Part shown: piece by piece, positions 7,545-16,590 of the stretch | Layout: each line of letters starts with the position of its first letter | How positions within the stretch are numbered: position 1 is the first letter of the stretch | DNA from: JACMLD01 sp047602295 | GTDB taxonomy: Bacteria > Bacteroidota > Bacteroidia > Chitinophagales > Chitinophagaceae | Direction: 5' to 3' | DNA: 64,000 bases | NCBI GenBank assembly: GCA_047602295.1 | Contig: JASGHP010000001.1 | Span: forward strand, 4,650,001 to 4,714,000 | The notes under the pieces: model-generated | Seen by the model: only the letters and a program-made list of their open reading frames with translations | Told to the model about the DNA's origin: nothing | Database searches by the model: none | Position numbers and translations under genes: made by a program

Positions 7545-8315
7545 TCAGAAGTCATTCCTCATTCCTTTACTCGTCACAAATCTTCTAAAGTAAATAGCGT
7601 TCTCTGTATCCTTTATTTTTCTTTCAGCTTCTTCCTTTAATTCTTCAGGAGTGTATTGAGTTGTATAGCAATTCATAGCCGCTATTGCTTTCTTTTCGTC
7701 TTCAGCAGTAAATACAATCTTTACATTGTAATACTGAGCATCTACATAACCACCTGGATCTACAGATTCCGTTCCCTTTTTCCACGCAAAATGATACAAA
7801 GGATATTTTTCTACCCAGCCTTCCGCAAGCAACAATTCAGTTACCGTGGCACCAACTACAATATGTTCTGAATGATGGGTATCACCATCAGGACCGGCAG
7901 TAATAATTATATCAGGATTAATGCAAGGTATTCTTATTCGTAATGAATCCATGAACCGTTCATGTTCTTTAAAATATTTACCTACGCCTATTTTTGTATC
8001 CAGTCTTTCTATTTCTAAGAATACAGGCGGCTCTAAAGACAAGGTTTTACAACCGCAGGCTGATTCTGCTTTTCTAAGATTACCCAAAGAATCGCCTGCC
8101 GGAATTTTTGTAACCCTTGTGCCGTCTTTTCCATTGGTAGCAATTATTACAAAAACCCTATTGCCAAGTCTTGCATATTTATTCAGCACTTCACTAATGG
8201 CTGTTTCATCATCAGGATGTGCGCCAATAAAAAGTATGGTTTTTTTGGTTAGTGTTTTTTGTGCATCACATTGAGAGCATGCAAAAAGCAGGAGGAGAAA
8301 AAGTATCTTGAACAT
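7545..8315 (-). CDS. Secreted PIG-L family deacetylase
   Basis: The 256-residue product begins with a signal peptide (about 1-18; cysteines at 13 and 16 could make it a lipoprotein). The metal-binding AHPDDE motif is at residues 32-37 and a second His motif, THHSEH, lies in the middle; both are hallmarks of zinc-dependent LmbE/PIG-L N-acetyl-sugar deacetylases. The substrate cannot be read from sequence. It stands alone between the RidA gene and a hypothetical gene on the same strand. Confidence 0.88.
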   Translation of the reverse strand: MFKILFLLLLFACSQCDAQKTLTKKTILFIGAHPDDETAISEVLNKYARLGNRVFVIIATNGKDGTRVTKIPAGDSLGNLRKAESACGCKTLSLEPPVFLEIERLDTKIGVGKYFKEHERFMDSLRIRIPCINPDIIITAGPDGDTHHSEHIVVGATVTELLLAEGWVEKYPLYHFAWKKGTESVDPGGYVDAQYYNVKIVFTAEDEKKAIAAMNCYTTQYTPEELKEEAERKIKDTENAIYFRRFVTSKGMRNDF

Positions 8316-8428
8316 AGCAGCTTATTGATCTGGTTAAAATTCAGGCGTTGGGTTTGCTGTACATAATACCCAAAGCTTTTGTAAGTTAAGCATTAGTAAG
8401 CAGCTTCGGGAGAACTTGTTACTGCGAG

Positions 8429-9022
8429 CTACCATTCACCAACGCATATGCCACCCAAAAATATCCAATTGCCATTTTCTTTTCTGTAGATTCTTAAAGC
8501 ACGTTCTCCGCTACTGTTTGCATAATACATGAAATAATGTACTAGAATAGAACCAGATTGTAAGTAAATAGGTTTTGTAAAAGAAAAGGCCCATTTTCTT
8601 TCTTTGCTAAAGTAATTCCACTTGTTAGTGCTGTCAGGTAATTTTAGAATTGACTCCCGCAATTTTCTATTTTCATCTTCTACTACACGTGTTACCTTAT
8701 CCCAACTTATTCTCTTAGAATTTTGAAAGAGACTATCGGGGTAAATTACATCGGTCTGCTTCCTAAGCTTTCTCTTTAATTTTTTTATGTCGGCTTTACT
8801 CAGCTTTACGCCTGATTTTTCAAGCTCCTTAAACCGACCTTCTGCGCATGATACTATATAGTTGATTGTCTTTTTCACGGGATTGTCAGCATAATAAATG
8901 GTGCCTTCCGGCTGAATTTCTCTTATTACTCCCTCAATAAATTTTATGTCAGTTGAATCAGTGCTTTGTGCCGATAAAGAAACTGATGCAAATAGTAATA
9001 GAATAAGGTAAGATGCTTTCAT
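8429..9022 (-). CDS. Secreted hypothetical protein
   Basis: From the ATG at 9022 the protein has 197 residues; the frame also allows a TTG four codons earlier. A signal peptide (MKASYLILLLFASVSLSA) precedes a charged, Lys-rich middle (about 75-125, KADIKKLKRKLRKQ) and a beta-rich end (SILVHYFMYYANSS... ENGNWIFLGGICV). I do not recognise the family. A periplasmic or surface location is inferred. No cysteine lipobox is seen. Confidence 0.7.
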   Translation of the reverse strand: MKASYLILLLFASVSLSAQSTDSTDIKFIEGVIREIQPEGTIYYADNPVKKTINYIVSCAEGRFKELEKSGVKLSKADIKKLKRKLRKQTDVIYPDSLFQNSKRISWDKVTRVVEDENRKLRESILKLPDSTNKWNYFSKERKWAFSFTKPIYLQSGSILVHYFMYYANSSGERALRIYRKENGNWIFLGGICVGEW

Positions 9023-9096
9023 AAAATCATGCAAGGAGATAACTGTTTTATAAGATTAAACCCCGGTTCGTGAGACACGCACCATTGCTGTATACG

Positions 9097-9627
9097 TTAA
9101 AATAACTTTAGTCCAATGGCCACTGATAGAGAGGAGAAATCCTGCCCGGTTATTTTGTCGCGGTTCAATATATTGATGTAAGAAACCTTACCGGTCCACC
9201 GCTGTATTTTGCCAAAATGAAATCCAAAGGAAGGTTTAAAACCGAGCAAGACATTTCCGCCAATTAAACTGGGACCGGCGGCCAGTGAAACATAGATATT
9301 CTTTGCAGGATAATAAGACGACCCCAGAAAAAGATTCACCACACCACGAACATCACTTATTGACGATCCACTGGCATCTGCTCTAAGCACTTTATCATCT
9401 TCAAGGTAAACATCGCCTGTTAACTCAAGGCTCGGTTTAAATTTAGATTTACAGTTAAGAAAAGCATTAAGCCCCAAACCCATTCCCCAGGGGTTATTGC
9501 CTTTTGTTCTGTCTGTGATAGTTTTATTGTACTGGGCAAGCAAGTAGGTAGTTACGGTATTTTTATCCTGCCCGAAACTGTATGCTGCAACCAGGCAAAT
9601 TGCAAGTGTTGAAATTATTTTCTTCAT
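9097..9627 (-). CDS. Outer-membrane beta-barrel-like protein
   Basis: The frame is open upstream to 9735, but the ATG at 9627 gives a clean signal peptide (MKKIISTLAICLVAAYSFGQ), so this start is chosen (176 residues). The mature part has alternating hydrophobic strands, many Gly and aromatic residues, and a terminal phenylalanine after LSVAIGLKLF, as expected for a small outer-membrane barrel. Function unknown; related small porin-like barrels are common in Bacteroidota. Confidence 0.65.
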   Translation of the reverse strand: MKKIISTLAICLVAAYSFGQDKNTVTTYLLAQYNKTITDRTKGNNPWGMGLGLNAFLNCKSKFKPSLELTGDVYLEDDKVLRADASGSSISDVRGVVNLFLGSSYYPAKNIYVSLAAGPSLIGGNVLLGFKPSFGFHFGKIQRWTGKVSYINILNRDKITGQDFSSLSVAIGLKLF

Positions 9628-9797
9628 AAGAGGGTTTTGTATAATCGAAACGTTCAGCGGCTTGCTGCAAACCGAAAGTAGTTTTATTTGCAACGCTAAG
9701 CCATTAAAACAGGTGTTAAATCTTATACAAAACAATCTTGTTAAAAGTAATAGCTGACAGTTAAATGTGCAGGTCGAAATGATAGCAGGCTCTTATT

Positions 9798-10373
9798 TCA
9801 CCCAAACATCTTTTTCCTGATCTTACTTAAAAAAACGGGCGTTATGCCCAGGTAAGAGGCAATATGTTTTTGCGAAATCCGCTGCTCAAGTCCGGGGTAT
9901 TGCTTTTCAAACTCAGCATATTTTTCTTCACCTGTTTTTGAAAGATTGCTGGTAAGCCGCAATTGATACAAATGAAATCCATTTTGTGTAAGAATGCGAA
10001 AGAACCGCTCCAGTTTTGGAATAGCAACATATAGCTTCTCAAGGGTATTGTAATCAAAATAAAATACCTCGGTATCTTCTAATGCAGCAATTGTATAAAA
10101 GGCGGGCGACTGCTGAGAAAAGCTGGAGATATCTACTGCCCACCAGTTTTCCGGAAAAAATGAAATGTTGTGTTCATCACCATTGTCGTCTGTATTGAAA
10201 ATACGCAGACAACCTTTGTTTACGAACCAGATGCAGCGGCATATCTCGTCACTCTTCAACAACACTGTATTCTTTTTTATAAGCTTGTGCTGCAGCAAAG
10301 ATTGTATATGTTCAGCTTCTTCCTTATCCAGCGAAATATGCATCGCAAAATTATGCATCAGCAATTGGTACAT
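9798..10373 (-). CDS. Crp/Fnr family transcriptional regulator
   Basis: The 191-residue product is a second Crp-like regulator, of the same length and layout as the one at 4781. It has a cNMP-binding-like domain (about 20-120; KSDEICRCIWFVNKGCLRIF) and a C-terminal helix-turn-helix RISQKHIASYLGITPVFLSKIRKK. Met6 and Met11 are alternative starts. The effector is unknown; it stands alone, with the barrel protein gene downstream on the same strand. Confidence 0.88.
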   Translation of the reverse strand: MYQLLMHNFAMHISLDKEEAEHIQSLLQHKLIKKNTVLLKSDEICRCIWFVNKGCLRIFNTDDNGDEHNISFFPENWWAVDISSFSQQSPAFYTIAALEDTEVFYFDYNTLEKLYVAIPKLERFFRILTQNGFHLYQLRLTSNLSKTGEEKYAEFEKQYPGLEQRISQKHIASYLGITPVFLSKIRKKMFG

Positions 10374-10485
10374 CTCTAGTTTTAGCTAAAGATAAACATT
10401 AGGCTAGCATAAAGACGGGCTTATTTACAAGAATTGTTGCAATGGCCTGCTCTAACTTTTCTATTGCAGTTTACATAACATTCAT

Positions 10486-10525
10486 AAAAAAATATCAGGG
10501 TTGCTGATGAACTACAACCCTGATA
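10486..10525 (-). terminator. Rho-independent terminator of the SnoaL-like gene
   Basis: CAACCCTGATA / TATCAGGGTTG form a perfect 11-bp stem with an 11-base loop. On the minus strand it is followed by seven T residues, and it begins 5 bases after the stop codon at 10531. This is one of the clearest terminators in the window. Confidence 0.85.
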
Positions 10526-10530
10526 CCTGT

Positions 10531-10881
10531 TTAAACAAAACCAACAATGGCGGTGATTTTATTTTCGTTATTAAACTCAAAATAATCCATGCAATCGCGG
10601 GCAGGTTTATCGGGGAAACTTACACGCCAGAAATACCGGCCTTTGTTTGAAAAATATTCTGGTACAGAAGTAAGCGTAAACCGCCTGCCGGGAGATAATT
10701 CATGAGATTTCATGGCCAAATCTGTAAAGCTTTGCGGCCCTGCAAAACCAGGTGTATTTTTGTCTGTATAAGTACAGCCCGGCGACAAACATTTTTCAAA
10801 CCCTGCTCTTATTTCATCCGCGTTTTCCAGGTTCCATGTGTCTGTGTATTGCTGTACCGTTTCTTCAATTGATTGTTTCAT
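10531..10881 (-). CDS. NTF2/SnoaL-like domain protein
   Basis: The 116-residue product has the NTF2-like cone fold: an N-terminal helix EETVQQYTDTWNLENADEIRAGFEKCL, then YTDKNTPGFAGPQSF, and strands FTLTSVPEYFSNKGRYFWRVSF and CMDYFEFNNENKITAIVGF. It is a single-domain small protein of the nuclear transport factor 2 superfamily, of unknown ligand. It is followed by a strong hairpin terminator, so it is probably transcribed alone. Confidence 0.78.
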   Translation of the reverse strand: MKQSIEETVQQYTDTWNLENADEIRAGFEKCLSPGCTYTDKNTPGFAGPQSFTDLAMKSHELSPGRRFTLTSVPEYFSNKGRYFWRVSFPDKPARDCMDYFEFNNENKITAIVGFV

Positions 10882-11064
10882 GCTTGTACTTTTTTAATGA
10901 TGATATAAATGAATAATTTCATCATCAAAGTAACAATGCGCCATCAACTATTTTATAAAACTAGTTTTAGAAAATGAGTGGGGTTGTTGTTGGGCGCCTT
11001 TATATTGTCTATGCGGAAACAGCCGTATTGCGAATACTATGTTAGCAGCGGAACCTTTTTACGC

Positions 11065-11937
11065 TTATTGATTCTTTTCCCAATCCTTAAAAATAAATCG
11101 CAGTGCATCAAAATAAGCAACAACCGGTTCCGTCATGTGTGTTTCGGTTGGATAATGCTTATACATATAATTAAGCTTTAGCAGTTTCTTTTTAGCTATT
11201 ATTGAATCAAATTTCAATAAACCCTTGTGAAAAGAAGAATTCTCTCCTCCTTCATTTCCATCACTGCAAAAAAGTGTTTTGTTTAATGATGATCCATTTT
11301 GCAGTTTTTTATCGGTCGCCATCAAAAGATATTCATGGTCCCACCAAAAAGATGGACTTACAGCAATATAAGCATCAAACATATCGGGATGGGTCAACAA
11401 GCAATTAATGGATGAAATTCCTCCAAAGGAATGCCCGGCAAAAATTTTATAGGGAGTTGTCTTGTAGTTTTTGTCAATCATGGGTATCAATTCTGCGCCA
11501 ACAAATTGCAGAAACTTTTCATTGCCGCCACTGAATTTATACGAACCAGCCGTATCTGGTATGCCCTCGTAATTAGTTAAGCTTTTGGTTGGTGTAAGGT
11601 CTCTTGTGCGGTTTGTATTGGGGATACCAACAATTATTATCTTGGGCATTGCAAGAACATCTGGCCGGCTAAGATAATCTGCATACTGGGCAAGCAATTC
11701 AAAATGATTATTACCGTCCATTATATATAATACAGGAAACCGCTTGTTTACTTCTGCCGAGTCTGATTTTGGGTAATGAACATACACCTTGCGATCTTCA
11801 TTTAGAACGGCGGAGTGAATAGTTACAACTTCACTGGGAGAATATTTATAAGCTTCTGTATGCTGTGATTGTGCCCGTACAGCAACAAATAAAAACAACA
11901 TTGTAAGCCACCGAAAGAAAGATGCTGGTATTTTCAT
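11065..11937 (-). CDS. Secreted alpha/beta hydrolase-fold esterase (Fes/BesA-like)
   Basis: The 290-residue protein has a signal peptide (to about residue 22). The putative esterase domain carries FPVLYIMDGNNHF, the nucleophile elbow AGHSFGG (Ser170) and a late His in YPTETHMTEP. The type matches the COG2819 esterase group that includes siderophore and feruloyl esterases; the substrate is unknown. It lies 70 bases downstream of the next alpha/beta hydrolase gene on the same strand. Confidence 0.8.
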   Translation of the reverse strand: MKIPASFFRWLTMLFLFVAVRAQSQHTEAYKYSPSEVVTIHSAVLNEDRKVYVHYPKSDSAEVNKRFPVLYIMDGNNHFELLAQYADYLSRPDVLAMPKIIIVGIPNTNRTRDLTPTKSLTNYEGIPDTAGSYKFSGGNEKFLQFVGAELIPMIDKNYKTTPYKIFAGHSFGGISSINCLLTHPDMFDAYIAVSPSFWWDHEYLLMATDKKLQNGSSLNKTLFCSDGNEGGENSSFHKGLLKFDSIIAKKKLLKLNYMYKHYPTETHMTEPVVAYFDALRFIFKDWEKNQ

Positions 11938-12007
11938 CTTGTTTAATTCTGCTAATTACTGAATCGGGTTTAGTAGCGCTACTAACTCCTTTAACACTGT
12001 ACCACAA

Positions 12008-12832
12008 TCATTTTTCAAAAAATTTTATAGCAATCTCATTAATCAATGTAGGGTTTTCGGAGAACACGTCATGAGATGTTTTTGGCAAAACACACAATTG
12101 AGCTCCTTTAATAAGACGATACATTTCAATACTGTGTTCAAGTTTTATGATATCCCTGTCACCCGACACAATCATAACGGGTATGTTCATTTTGCTGAAT
12201 AGTTCTTTAGGGAAGTAATACTGTTGATCCCACATTACTTTCCGGTCGTTAATAATTTTCTTCCATTCCTTTTTATTGGCAACAAAATATCCGTCTATCC
12301 ATTTTTGATCTTCAGGAGGTGGCTGATAACCCGGTGGAATAAGCTGCATAGTGTCATTTGAAGTTAAGCCTGCTTTTGTGTAATTGGCACCTGAAGCCAA
12401 AACCTTTTTTATTTTGTCTGGTCTTTTTGTGGCTAAGATCAGAGCAGCGATTCCGCCGTCGCTCCAACCCATCACATAGGCACTATCTAACTTTAGAATG
12501 TCAATTAATTTTGAAACATAATCTGCCAATAAATCATAAGTCATGGTGTCTAACATTTCAGATCTCCCCTGCCCCGGATCATCAGGGGCTATAACTCTAT
12601 AATGCTTCATCAGCTCTGGAATGCATGCAGAAAAATCCTTTATACTCTTTATGCCACCTTCGAGCAATAGCAATGGCGTCCCTTTTCCATATTCTTCATA
12701 ATAAATCTTCTTGTTGAAGATTGAAACATATTTACCATTATTAGAACCATACTGAATTTGTTGCTGCCCGAAAGAAATGGCGCATAAAATAGTAGCTATG
12801 CCTAAAAGAAATATGATTTTGCAATTGTTCAT
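12008..12832 (-). CDS. Secreted alpha/beta hydrolase
   Basis: The 274-residue product has a signal peptide (about 1-22) and a classic alpha/beta hydrolase domain. The oxyanion region is LLLLEGGIKS, the nucleophile elbow MGWSDGG (Ser124), an acid is likely in VSGDRDIIKLEH, and a terminal His is in PKTSHDVF. DDPGQGRSE matches hydrolases of the haloperoxidase/peptidase S33 type. The substrate is unknown. Confidence 0.82.
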   Translation of the reverse strand: MNNCKIIFLLGIATILCAISFGQQQIQYGSNNGKYVSIFNKKIYYEEYGKGTPLLLLEGGIKSIKDFSACIPELMKHYRVIAPDDPGQGRSEMLDTMTYDLLADYVSKLIDILKLDSAYVMGWSDGGIAALILATKRPDKIKKVLASGANYTKAGLTSNDTMQLIPPGYQPPPEDQKWIDGYFVANKKEWKKIINDRKVMWDQQYYFPKELFSKMNIPVMIVSGDRDIIKLEHSIEMYRLIKGAQLCVLPKTSHDVFSENPTLINEIAIKFFEK

Positions 12833-12978
12833 GTAATAATTTATTATGATCGTTTAGTTTCTCTCCCCCCGCCAAGTTTTCGCCACTACTGTTTTAAATT
12901 TACGAACTAAAATCATTTGTCTTATCCAGGCAGCAAGCTATAAAAAAGCATAAGCTAAACTAGACTGGGAAAGGAAAT

Positions 12979-13455
12979 TCATTCGCCATCAATAGACTTT
13001 TGTCGATTTAAATATATAATCATGCTGTCATTGAGCAGAGTATTTATCGAAATTATTAAGGGCTCAAACCCGCTCTTTCTAAAAACTAATCTTCCAGTTG
13101 GACACTTTGGCGAACAATTCACTAGACCAGTTCTAAAGAAAAAAAAACCAGTTGTATCTACTAAGGTGCCTGATTTATAGAATCCCCGTTGGTCATTACC
13201 GTCATAGTTGTCTTTCTCACCTTTTTTTCTAAGTTCTAATCTTTTGTCACGTGGGATACTATCATAGATTATCTCAGCGCCGTACAGCTTCATGGTATCT
13301 CTTTTCTTCAGAATAAAAAAAAAGTCAACTCTATCAAGCGGCTGATTTGAAGATTTGTCAAGAATCTTTCCGGAAAATTTGAAATAGCCCTCACAAGAAG
13401 TTAAGAGACTAATGAACAATATAAAGATTACAGATTTCAACGTAAATGCTAACAA
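12979..13455 (-). CDS. Putative lipoprotein of unknown function
   Basis: The protein starts at a non-ATG codon (TTG at 13455 or at 13440); both give the signal FILFISLLTSCEG, in which Cys fits a lipobox. After the signal, FKFSGKILDKSSNQPLDRVDFFF looks like the first strands of a carboxypeptidase-regulatory-like (Ig-type) domain, and the end LVFRKSGFEPLIISINTLLNDSMIIYL closes such a fold. About 150 residues. An outer-membrane-anchored accessory role is inferred. It lies 27 bases downstream of the OmpA-like gene on the same strand. Confidence 0.55.
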   Translation of the reverse strand: MLAFTLKSVIFILFISLLTSCEGYFKFSGKILDKSSNQPLDRVDFFFILKKRDTMKLYGAEIIYDSIPRDKRLELRKKGEKDNYDGNDQRGFYKSGTLVDTTGFFFFRTGLVNCSPKCPTGRLVFRKSGFEPLIISINTLLNDSMIIYLNRQKSIDGE

Positions 13456-13482
13456 CGATTTTATTCACGCTAATATACTCAT

Positions 13483-13968
13483 TCATCTTAGGGCAGCGTC
13501 AATTTTACTGGAATCAGTTTTGTGTTGCCTCAAATTTGGATGAGGCGGGGGAATATCCCATTTTTCTTGGCTACCAAGCCGTAATTCAACATATTCTTCT
13601 TTCGGCACATGCCCAAACTGAAAAACGATTCTATTCTCTGATACACCTTTTTTGATCAAATACTTTACAACAGAAAAAACCCTATCCCAGCTTCGTTGTC
13701 CGCGTCTGCCATCAGCACAACCAGTCTCTGAAGTGCCAGTTACCACTATTGCACAATCTGGGCTTTTCCTAATGGTCAAAATAATGCTATCAATACTTCT
13801 AGCTAAGCTTGTATTTATTTTTACATTATTGGCCTTGAAAGCAACAGTACCTATCTTAAGAGCAATGCATGAGTCTGACATTTGAGAATGCGCTGTTTGC
13901 AACAGAGTTATACAAACAAGCAGACACGTTAATCTTAGAGCATCATAATTCGGAATAATACTTTTCAC
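13483..13968 (-). CDS. Secreted OmpA-like domain protein
   Basis: The start is a GTG at 13968. The signal peptide (to about residue 28, LLQTAHS) is followed by an OmpA/MotB-like domain: VAFKANNVKINTSLARSIDSI, a strand CAIVVTGTSE, then GQRSWDRVFSVVKYLIKKGV and ENRIVFQFG, matching the helix-strand pattern in which OmpA domains bind peptidoglycan. At 161 residues it carries only the peptidoglycan-binding module, without a barrel. It probably forms a pair with the downstream lipoprotein gene. Confidence 0.65.
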   Translation of the reverse strand: MKSIIPNYDALRLTCLLVCITLLQTAHSQMSDSCIALKIGTVAFKANNVKINTSLARSIDSIILTIRKSPDCAIVVTGTSETGCADGRRGQRSWDRVFSVVKYLIKKGVSENRIVFQFGHVPKEEYVELRLGSQEKWDIPPPHPNLRQHKTDSSKIDAALR

Positions 13969-14059
13969 ACTAATTGTTTTAAGCTTCTTGTTTATTAAGA
14001 ATATACTCTCGGTAGCTTAGAGACTGCATTCCATAGGAACCGTTTATTGCAGCTAACTT

Positions 14060-14636
14060 TTATGAGACCCAGTCGGTTTCTGCGATGAATGGTTGATTTT
14101 TTCCTGGCAAAAAAAACAATCTGCCACCCCACCCATCCAGCATTCCTTTTTGTTGTGAATATTTTTGTATTAGAATTATATATTGCCTTATTTTATTGTT
14201 GTCAATAATAATACATTTATTTTTTTTGATCGCATCTACGAAATCATATCCTGTTCCAATGTCTGCGAGTTGGAAATCATAATTGTTTATATACACTGTG
14301 TCGTTTGAAACAACTTGTTGAATTAATCTGGCATGTGTGCTATCAAGAAAATCGAAACGGTGAACATACGACGGGTTTTCCCTAAGAGCATCTTCTCTCC
14401 TTTTGCCTATAGAACGAACCCCTTTTTTAAATCGGTAATAAAGCTTCTCAAATGATGACAGAAAAATCATTATACTCAACTAAAATTTGAATTGAATTTA
14501 TTTTAAGGCATATAAGTTTTTTAAAATTGATATTCGATAGTAGAATAGTGTCCGTCGTCGCCTTGTCATTAAAAGTCTGTCCACTTGTTTTGAAGGAAAA
14601 AAGGATAAAAGAAAATATTACTAAGAATAGTCGCAT
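14060..14636 (-). pseudogene. Secreted hypothetical protein split by an apparent frameshift
   Basis: Two overlapping frames appear to make one protein. The first, from ATG 14636, encodes a signal peptide (MRLFLVIFSFILFSFKTSGQ) and about 40 residues ending LVEYNDFSVII. The second takes over within a few codons, continues SSFEKLYYRFKKG, and runs 135 more residues to 14060, but has no signal peptide of its own. The switch occurs near a T5 run at about 14462-14466, so one indel would restore a single secreted protein of roughly 190 residues. It could be a sequencing error, a decayed gene or two genes. Family not recognised. Confidence 0.5.
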
Positions 14637-14937
14637 AATCAAAAGATACCTGGAACATTTTTATTCCCACGAATATAGCATTAATCACTTTAATAAAATA
14701 GCGCAAATCCCCTACAACAAAACCTGTCTGTGAATTTTATACTTCCCAACCTGAACATCCCTACAGGTCAATTATGGCATTACAATAAAACTATTAGTTG
14801 CATGTTCTTTTTCTTACATAGGCTAACATGTACAAGGCTAAAGACAAAAAGCGAGAAGCAGAAAGTCAGAAGCCTGAGGTCAGACTTCCGACATCAGGCT
14901 TCACCCAACTTAAAACTTATTACTTACAACTTAAGAC
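14637..14937. repeat. Gap without genes; heptamer array next to the fbp stop codon
   Basis: The left half (to about 14820) shows nothing I recognise. The right half is a degenerate short-unit array: AGAAGTCAGAAG-type units, a nearly palindromic TGAGGTCAGACTTCCGACATCAGG stretch split across 14876-14900, then ACTTAAAAC/ACTTACAACTTAAG units that run up to the fbp stop. On the minus strand the array begins with the TAA stop itself. Confidence 0.6.
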
Positions 14938-15957
14938 TTACTCAGCGTACGAATGTCTAAGCGTATTGTTATTGATGTACTTCTTCAGTTCTTCCACCAT
15001 TTGTTTGCTGCCTGCATAGAAGGGAATACGTTGGTGTAGTTTTGCCGGCTTTATGGAAAGTACTCTTTCTCTTCCGCCGATGGCGGCAGCGCCGGCCATT
15101 TCAAAAATAAATGCAAAGGGATTGCACTCGTACATCAGTCTTAGTTTGCCGTCTGGGGTATCTGGCGTGCCGGGATATAAAAAAATGCCGCCGCTTAATA
15201 GTGTTCTGTGCAAATCTGCTACCATGCTGCCTACATAGCGCTGATTGAAAGCGCCGGGATTGAGGCCGTTCCACCGCTGCATGTCGTTGATATACCTGCG
15301 TATTTGCGATGAATATTGAAAGAACAGGCTATGATTTAATGAATACGTATTGCCGGCTTCAGGGCATTTGATGTCTTTATGACTAAGACAAAACTCACCA
15401 ATGGCAGGGTCCAGCGTAAAGCCATTTACACCACGCTCTGTTGCATACACCAGTATGGTAGACGGACCATAAATAATATATCCTGCTGCCACCTGTCGGA
15501 TTCCTGCCTGCAGAAAATCGCTTTGATTGCAAAGCGTACCAACAGCCGTAGCACGATGGTACACACCGAATATAGTGCCTACAGAAATATTATTGTCTAC
15601 ATTGCCGCTGCCATCCAGCGGATCAAACATTACCACATATTTGGCAGCTTTATTTTTCAGTTCATCAAATGCCAGGAAATCATCCCGCTCTTCACTGGCA
15701 ACGCCTGCGCAATTGCCCCCTTTGCTTAATACTTCCGTTAGTACATCATTGGCAAATACGTCCTGCTTCTTCACTTCTTCCTGGTGCACATTTTTAAAAC
15801 CTGCCGCGCCAGACATATTGGTAAGGCCAGATTTGCTTAGCCCTGCATTAATGCGTTTTCCTGCAAGACCAATATCTCTTAAAAGACCGCTTAGCTCTCC
15901 GGTTGCCTGCAAAAGAGATGCTTTCTGCTGAAGGGTGAATTCGTCTAGTGTAATCAT
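14938..15957 (-). CDS. fbp: Fructose-1,6-bisphosphatase, class I
   Basis: The 339-residue product has the normal length of class I FBPases. The metal-binding acidic pair (Glu89-Glu90 in VASEERDD) and the signature DPLDGSGN (from Asp112) are intact. KLRLMYECNPFAFIFEMAGG-like residues (YECNPFAFIFEMAGAAA) match the substrate-binding core. It hydrolyses fructose-1,6-bisphosphate to fructose-6-phosphate in gluconeogenesis, in the cytoplasm. It is transcribed alone, with repeat-filled gaps on both sides. An ACGCAATCGTTGCC motif lies about 145 bases upstream. Confidence 0.95.
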   Translation of the reverse strand: MITLDEFTLQQKASLLQATGELSGLLRDIGLAGKRINAGLSKSGLTNMSGAAGFKNVHQEEVKKQDVFANDVLTEVLSKGGNCAGVASEERDDFLAFDELKNKAAKYVVMFDPLDGSGNVDNNISVGTIFGVYHRATAVGTLCNQSDFLQAGIRQVAAGYIIYGPSTILVYATERGVNGFTLDPAIGEFCLSHKDIKCPEAGNTYSLNHSLFFQYSSQIRRYINDMQRWNGLNPGAFNQRYVGSMVADLHRTLLSGGIFLYPGTPDTPDGKLRLMYECNPFAFIFEMAGAAAIGGRERVLSIKPAKLHQRIPFYAGSKQMVEELKKYINNNTLRHSYAE

Positions 15958-16590
15958 ATTGCTGAAGGATTGTTTGCCAGAATAATTTGTTTGAGAAAAT
16001 GCAGCGCTGAGTGAAAGAATATTGGTAACGCCTGTTTTATACGAGAATAAAATAAACAGATAAAGCTTGAATAACTGTCATGGTTTGAAAGCTTTATTTA
16101 CGCAATCGTTGCCAAAGGAAAATGTGGAAATGCGATAAGGAATGTGGAAATGTGAAAATGTGATGAATGTGGAAATGCGCTTGCGTCGATAATAGAACGC
16201 AGATTGTTATGATTGTTATGATAAGAAGGATAAACGTGAGAAATATGAAAATGTGATGAATGTGATAAATGTGGAAATGCGCTTGCGTCGATGATAGAAC
16301 GCACCGTATCCCGTACTGGAAGTCGGGAGATTGTTATGATTTTTATGATTAATCATGATTGAACCATTACTCTTCGAAAAGCCCTCTTATTTCCTTTCTC
16401 TGCACTAAAGAATCATGTCAATCCTTTAATCCTATAAATCATGGTTCAGACAAAAGTACTAACAGCTTGCAACTCTCCTCCTTTCCCTCTGTGAAAACCT
16501 CCTGTACCTCCGTGGTAAAAAATCCGAGAGCCGTCGAAGCAAAAGCACTTGTAGCTTGCAGCCAACAGCTTGTAGCTTCCTCAGCAGCTC
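15958..16590. repeat. Repeat-filled gap: AATGTG arrays, CTTGCGTCGAT modules and CCTCCGTG element
   Basis: No gene is seen. At 16102-16112 is GCAATCGTTGC, which recurs in a second gap at 23312. From 16112 to 16345 two composite copies follow: heptamer-like AATGTGG/AATGTGA units, then GCGCTTGCGTCGAT(A/G)ATAGAAC, then GATTGTTATGATT. The second copy also carries an insert CCCGTACTGGAAGTCGGG that can form a hairpin. At 16411-16448 is a TTTAATCCTATAAATCATGG element and at 16476-16550 a CCTCTGTGAAAACCTCC / CCTCCGTGGTAAA element; both recur at 19677-19898, and the latter also at 23400. Confidence 0.75.
16102..16112. promoter_or_regulatory. Candidate LacI-type operator GCAATCGTTGC
   Basis: The arms GCAA/TTGC flank a central TCG. 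The larger string ATTTACGCAAWCGTTGCC is shared with position 23305. LacI-family operators often have a central CG with such arms. It is about 145 bases upstream of fbp. A regulatory role is inference. Confidence 0.25.

Noticed and set aside
14448..14642. A stand-alone 64-residue secreted protein
   Set aside because: It consists of a signal peptide and a short tail that continues naturally in the overlapping frame, so a split gene is more likely.
16112..16345. Repeated units that could suggest a CRISPR array
   Set aside because: Units are 7-14 bases, degenerate and contiguous, without uniform repeats and unique spacers, and no cas gene is near.
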